Positions 59,501-64,000 of a DNA stretch of 64,000 bases are shown here, in pieces. The position numbers were made by a program, and so were the translations under genes. This DNA is from Anaeramoeba flamelloides. Lineage: Eukaryota > Metamonada > Anaeramoebidae. Where the stretch lies: positions 62,001-126,000 of the forward strand of contig JANTQA010000062.1 in assembly GCA_027625915.1 (NCBI GenBank), given 5' to 3'. How positions within the stretch are numbered: position 1 is the stretch's first letter; the number at the start of each line of letters is the position of its first letter. The notes beneath the pieces are model-generated. The model was not told the origin of the DNA and ran no database searches. It saw nothing but the letters and a program-made list of their open reading frames with translations.

Positions 59501-59907
59501 AAATAGATCACGCAAAGAAATTAAAACTGAAATTTAATGAAAATACAATTAAAATAAAATTCGATACAAAGGATGACAAAAAAAATTTCAAATACATTTT
59601 TGATAATTATTATTGGAAATATTCCAAAGATTCTTTTGCTGAGGTCGTTTGGTATAGATATGATGAGATTGAAAAGAAACACGAAATGGCTACCATAAAT
59701 ATCAACTCAAACAAGATCAAAATTATTTTTTGGAATGGAAAAAAAATTAGTATACATTGGAAATCAAAAATGAAATTGTTAACTCGTTCAGATCTTAAAC
59801 GAACTTATAAATTGGATATTTCGGAAAATAAATTTTTTATTTTTGAGTTCAAAAATGAAAGAAATTTCCAAAAGTTTTTAACGTTAAAAGAAAATCTTTT
59901 AAATTAA
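56549..59907 (+). CDS. Large protein with about seven tandem PH-like units and a helical N-terminus (5' end unresolved)
   Basis: The open frame ending at 59,907 extends upstream of any ATG to about 56,900 (REKERFSDLVTNF, then EQQNIQNSVDQCKKNFQLLK), so it starts at a splice acceptor. A likely 5' exon at 56,549-56,746 reads MLIISDQLKKLTKIQKFLYS...YNFIYKPFFKKM; the junction was not resolved. The helical N-terminal part could be BAR-like. Then come beta-rich units of 80-95 residues, each ending in an amphipathic helix, as in PH domains: about 57,178-57,390; 57,450-57,715; 57,870-58,125; 58,336-58,605; 58,820-59,095; 59,366-59,620; 59,635-59,900. Units 3 and 4 are obvious duplicates (LHPKNPKILNL, LNPKNPKEINL). 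Lys/Glu-rich linkers separate them. A role at membranes or as a scaffold is inference; I know of no named family with this layout. Confidence 0.7.
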
Positions 59908-62900
59908 TTTAAATAAATTTTTTTTTGATGGTATACTTTTTGATTATTATATTTTATTTTTATGCTTTTTGATTTTTTTTTTGTTTATTTTTTTATATTA
60001 TTTAATGACAAATATTCAAAGAAAATTATGTTAAAATAACTCCCCATTTAAAGATTGTATTCGAAATCATACTAACAAACCAAGTCAAATGTCTTTAATT
60101 CAAAGAACAATAAGTATTTATTATTTACACTAGGAGTTTGTAAATTAAGAATAATTTTTTGAAATCAAAAGAGAGAAGAAAAATAATTAAAAGATTAGAA
60201 TTAAAAATAATAATATCATTTGCATAACCAAATTAAAAACTATCCACTGTCTTTTTTTTTTTTTTAATTTAATAAATAAAAAGAAAATTTAAGAAAATTT
60301 CAGTTTATTTAATAAATTAAAAAAAAAAGTTATGCACTTGGTGACACCCCTAGACACTTTTAATTAATTTTTTCGTTATTTAAAAGAAGAGAGAAAAACT
60401 AAGATTATACTCGATTCTTTTTATTTTTTCGAAAAAAATTGAAAAAAGACTTTTAGATTTTTTTGGGTTTTGGTTTTAGGGAGAAAATCTCTAATTTGCC
60501 AGAATAAAAAAAAAGGCTCAGAAAAGAATTGTTAGGTTTTTTAATTTGGGGAATTAAAAGAAAATAATAATTTGTCTTTTTATTTCTGAAATTTAACAAA
60601 AAACTGGGTATCTTACTGCATTGCTCCCGATAGACTGGGTAATAAGTCTCCATATTATATTATATTTTTTTTTTTACATTTTTAAATATTTCGTACTTTC
60701 AATTTTTTATTTTTTTATTAAACTTGATAACTCTAGAAGTTGGGATTTTTTTGAAAAACCTTTAAAACTTTGAAAGTAAATATTATTTTTTTTTCAAAAA
60801 TAAAAAGGTTGTTTACCATTATTTTCTAAGAAAAGATTTTGAATTATTATTCAAACTATCTTAAAGTGCTTTGGTTACTATTTTATTTTTGAAATCTAAA
60901 CTAAATCATAAACTTGTGGGTTATCTGAAATAAGATTTAATAAAAATCATAAAATGTCTTTTATATTCAAGAAATATTAATTGAATATCTTATTAATAAT
61001 TCAATTTTAAATTATTTTGAACATATAAAGACCTAATATTTTTAAAAAATTATTAAAAACTCAAATCAAAAATCTAAAAAAATCTGAGAATTTCAATTTT
61101 TGAAATGAGCATTAAGGATTTTTTATACTTTAATTTCACTGGAAAGGGGTTAACCATAATATTTTTTGCTAATAATTAAATTAATTTTAAAAAGTATTAC
61201 ATAGTCTCAATTTACTTATTGTTTTTTCATATTTACAAAGATTTTTTTTTTTTGATACTTATTTTTTGCAAAAAAAAAAGAATAAAAAAAAAAAAATAAA
61301 AAAATTATATAATAAAAAATAGAGGTACAAAAAAGAAAGTAAAACTAAAATTTGAAAAAAAAAATTTGATAAAAATAGAAAAAAATATTTTGCACCAAAA
61401 ATTAAAAAAAATTGATAAGAATAGTGGATAAAAAACACAAAAATACTTCCATTATCATAAAAATGTGAGTTAAAATTTATGAAAAATAGTTTAGATTAAT
61501 CAATTGGTATTTTTAATTTTACAACATTAAATAAAGGGTAAAAATAAAATTATAAAAGGTGGTTAAATTAAAAATGAAAGGGATAATGAAAATAGAATTT
61601 TATTGTTTTTTTTTTTATTATTTTCATAATTTTTTATTGGGGGGGTTTTTAATCCCTCAAAGTTATTTTCTGAGGTAAATATTAATTTACTTAAAGTTTA
61701 ATTCTTCAAATACATAATAATAATAGAAAAATGATTATTGTGTAAAAGACTTAATAGTGATTTTCATTTTAATTATTCATTTTTTGCTTCTCTTTTTTAT
61801 TTGGTTAATTTTTTATGATTACACCTTTCTCAAAATAAATAAATAAATAAATAATTATTCATTTTTTCATTTTTTTTTTTTTTTATTTATTAATATTGAA
61901 CAGTTGTAAAATCGAAAAAACAAGATAAGAAGAAACCGATTTGAAAATAACCAGCTGGTATAAAAATAGAAACAGTTTAAGTTTGATTTCAAAGGGACTA
62001 GATGTAGGAATTAAGAAAGATCATTGATAGATTGATGCATTTAACAAAGTAAAGAGAAAATAAAGGAAAAAAACACATTCCAACAAAATACCCAGATGAA
62101 TTTCGGCTTTATATTGAAAATGGGACTTTAAAGGGCAAAATTTTGACATGTATAGGGTTATCAATAAAATGTCAAGAAATTTTCCCAATTCACCTTGTTC
62201 AAAGGTTTTTATTGATTTTATAATTTTTTTTCTAAACAATTTACAAAACGAGATTTATCATTTCAAACAAAAGCGCAAATCAATTTTTAAAAAATTTAAT
62301 TTTAATTTTTATTGTATTGTTTTAATATGTTTTAAATATCCAATTGAGTGTTTTTTTTTTATGTTTTAAAGAGTTTCTTATCTTTTAGAATGATATTACC
62401 ATTAATTTGATTCAATAGAAAATAAGTCTTGAAAATGTCTGTACCCTTTTATTTGAAAAAGAGTTTACATAAAATTCAGAGTGCACTAATAAATTTCAAA
62501 TCCAAAAAAAAGTAAAAAATTATAAATAAACAATTATATTTATAATTTTTATGGATAATAATAAAACAAAAAAAGCAACTAGGCATAATTTAAAAACATA
62601 AAAATAATAAAAATTCATTAAAAAGAATAAAAATTGGAAAAAAATTAATAAATAATAGACTGATCTATTTTGAAAAGATTTTATTTATAGTTATCAAAAT
62701 TATGAGTAAATAGAAACTTTAAACTAAAAAAGTATCAAAAAAATATTAGAATTAGAAATATATTAATAGATAAAAATAAAGAAAAATCAAATTGCTTTTT
62801 GATTGTAAATGAAAAATATAATTCAATTTTATATATAAATTAGTAAAACTAAAAATATCGAAATATATAATCATTAATTTGCATAATATTATATATCAAA

Positions 62901-62924
62901 ATATGTATCAGGGATCTAAAGAAT
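59908..62924. other. Intergenic region between two convergent genes
   Basis: The PH-repeat gene (+) and the aldolase gene (-) end toward it. 60,245-60,335 is an A/T hairpin related to 30,300-30,380. A GGGGGG run lies at 61,640-61,645. (AAAT)n stretches lie at 61,838-61,855. The frames at 60,453-60,653 and 62,021-62,369 have no domain. No gene is supported. Confidence 0.45.
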
Positions 62925-63962
62925 TTAATCTTCTTCATTGACGTATTCACCAATGGAAGCTTGGGAATTTTTGACTGCTCTTTTGGTGAAAGCTTTTTGG
63001 AGGTTTTCTTTGTTTTCGGTTTTACCTTTCCAGGCTTCGAGAGCGGATCTTTGTAAAGCTCTACCGTATGAAAATGAGATGTACCATGGGCAGATTTTTG
63101 GGTTTTTGTTTTTAATTTTGTTAATTTTGTCAAGGTTGATCGTTGAAGAAATTTCGTCTTGACCACCAGATAAGAAGAAGATACCAGGTAAGCTTGTTGG
63201 TAAGGTTTCTGTGAATAATTGGAAGGTCTTTTCGGCAATTAAATCGTAATTTTTTTCTTTGAGTTCTTTTTTGGTGTAGACCATGTTTGGTTTGAGGATC
63301 ATGTATCTTAAGTCAACTTTGTGTAAGTTTAATTGTCTGAAGGTTTCTGTTAAAACCCATTTGGTTACTCTGTAGGCATCTTCGATGTCTTGTGGATCTT
63401 CGATGGTGTTGACGAGTACTTCTGGTTCAACAATTGGGACCAAGCCGTTTTCTTGGGCAATTTTGGCTTGTCTGGCTTGGATCATGGCATTCCAAGAGAC
63501 GGAAAGTGAAGAAGGGCATTTGGCGTTAATGTGGAAGGCAGATCTGAATTTGGTGAATCTACACCCGGCCTTGAAGACTTTTTGGCATCTGACAGCCAAG
63601 TTGTCAAGTCCTTGTGTGACTGTGTCCTTGTCGTACCCTTCGAGTGGTCTTAAACCGGTATCGGATTTCCATCCAGCAACGGCTCCAGATTGTCTAATGA
63701 TTTCTGGGAATAAGACACCTTCGCTGGTCTTTTGGAAAACTTGTTCTTCGTATAAGATGACACCTGAAATGTATTTACCAAAGTTTGGGGTAGTAAAAAG
63801 GTAGTCTCTGTAACATCTTCTGTTTTCTTCGACGTTTTCAACATTGATGAGATCGAATCTCTTTCCAATGGTTCCAACAGATTCATCAGCAGCAAGAATT
63901 CCTCTTCCTGGGGTACACATGATTTTGATGGTTTCGGCAAGTACTTCTTCGAATTGGGACAT
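62925..63962 (-). CDS. FBA: Class I fructose-bisphosphate aldolase
   Basis: Glycolytic enzyme that cleaves fructose 1,6-bisphosphate to dihydroxyacetone phosphate and glyceraldehyde 3-phosphate through a Schiff base. 345 residues from the ATG at 63,960-63,962. Family motifs in order: GRGILAADESVGTIGKRF, GVILYEEQVFQ, DTGLRPLEGYDKD, QGLDNLAVRC, the KFRSAF region, IVEPEVL with its catalytic acids, ILKPNMVY with the Schiff-base Lys, FLSGGQDE and FSYGRALQ. The block before the lysine (DLRYMILKPNM) differs from the usual LEGTLLKPNM. The tail ends in EYVNEED, without the C-terminal Tyr of animal aldolases. No intron; G+C and codon bias are above the flanks, as expected for a highly expressed gene. 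Cytosolic by lack of a presequence. Secure call. Confidence 0.95.
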   Translation of the reverse strand: MSQFEEVLAETIKIMCTPGRGILAADESVGTIGKRFDLINVENVEENRRCYRDYLFTTPNFGKYISGVILYEEQVFQKTSEGVLFPEIIRQSGAVAGWKSDTGLRPLEGYDKDTVTQGLDNLAVRCQKVFKAGCRFTKFRSAFHINAKCPSSLSVSWNAMIQARQAKIAQENGLVPIVEPEVLVNTIEDPQDIEDAYRVTKWVLTETFRQLNLHKVDLRYMILKPNMVYTKKELKEKNYDLIAEKTFQLFTETLPTSLPGIFFLSGGQDEISSTINLDKINKIKNKNPKICPWYISFSYGRALQRSALEAWKGKTENKENLQKAFTKRAVKNSQASIGEYVNEED

Positions 63963-64000
63963 TTTGTTAAATTATGATTTACTTTTTAAAATTAAAAAAA
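63963..64000. other. 5' flank of the aldolase gene
   Basis: Only 38 bases, A/T-only near the ATG. Too short to assign a promoter. Confidence 0.4.

Noticed and set aside
63385-63804. 139-codon plus-strand frame
   Set aside because: Antisense of the aldolase gene; length reflects its higher GC.
1-64000. CRISPR array, bacterial operon or Shine-Dalgarno signals
   Set aside because: Introns, TFIIIC, raptor and TACC show a eukaryotic nuclear genome; no regularly spaced repeats with unique spacers were seen.

Overview
The window is a very AT-rich (about a quarter G+C by eye), gene-poor piece of a nuclear genome from a unicellular eukaryote. Genes use the standard code. Most stops are TAA. Introns are GT-AG. 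Proteins carry long Asn, Lys/Glu, Ser and Asp runs. A complete hybrid-cluster protein (Hcp) suggests an anaerobic or microaerophilic protist. AT-rich anaerobic amoebae such as Anaeramoeba are my best guess, but the species is inference and no rRNA or marker gene settles it.

Layout. 660-960 (-): exon of a steroid-5-alpha-reductase/DUF1295-type membrane enzyme. 2,939-15,436 (-): a five-exon gene that I reassembled as the large B-block subunit of TFIIIC (GTF3C1/tau138 type), with introns of 3.7 and 2.5 kb full of mobile-element debris. 21,095-26,138 (+): raptor, the TORC1 scaffold. 31,220-32,303 (-): a TACC-domain coiled-coil protein. 36,812-38,545 (+): Hcp. 42,160-43,735 (+): an unrecognised Lys/Asn-rich protein. 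46,562-47,623 (-): a GT32-type glycosyltransferase. 52,430-53,290 (+): a small four-exon PAS protein. About 56,549-59,907 (+): a protein made of about seven PH-like units. 62,925-63,962 (-): class I fructose-bisphosphate aldolase. The genes are unrelated housekeeping and signalling genes; there is no operon or cluster logic.

Between and inside the genes lies a dense layer of short non-autonomous repeats: a 1.2-kb family with TTAA ends (five copies, one nested in another), a 165-bp hairpin family (four copies), a 200-bp Tc1-like foldback (two copies), a 0.76-kb foldback, a 1.1-kb repeat in two inverted copies 54 kb apart, LINE remnants and a decayed Tc1/mariner transposase.

Two host genes (TFIIIC large subunit and TACC), and perhaps a third, read through only if one base is removed from a mononucleotide run. 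This is either a recurrent homopolymer error in the assembly or slippage. No CRISPR array, tRNA or rRNA gene was seen. The least familiar protein is the PH-repeat protein at 57-60 kb.
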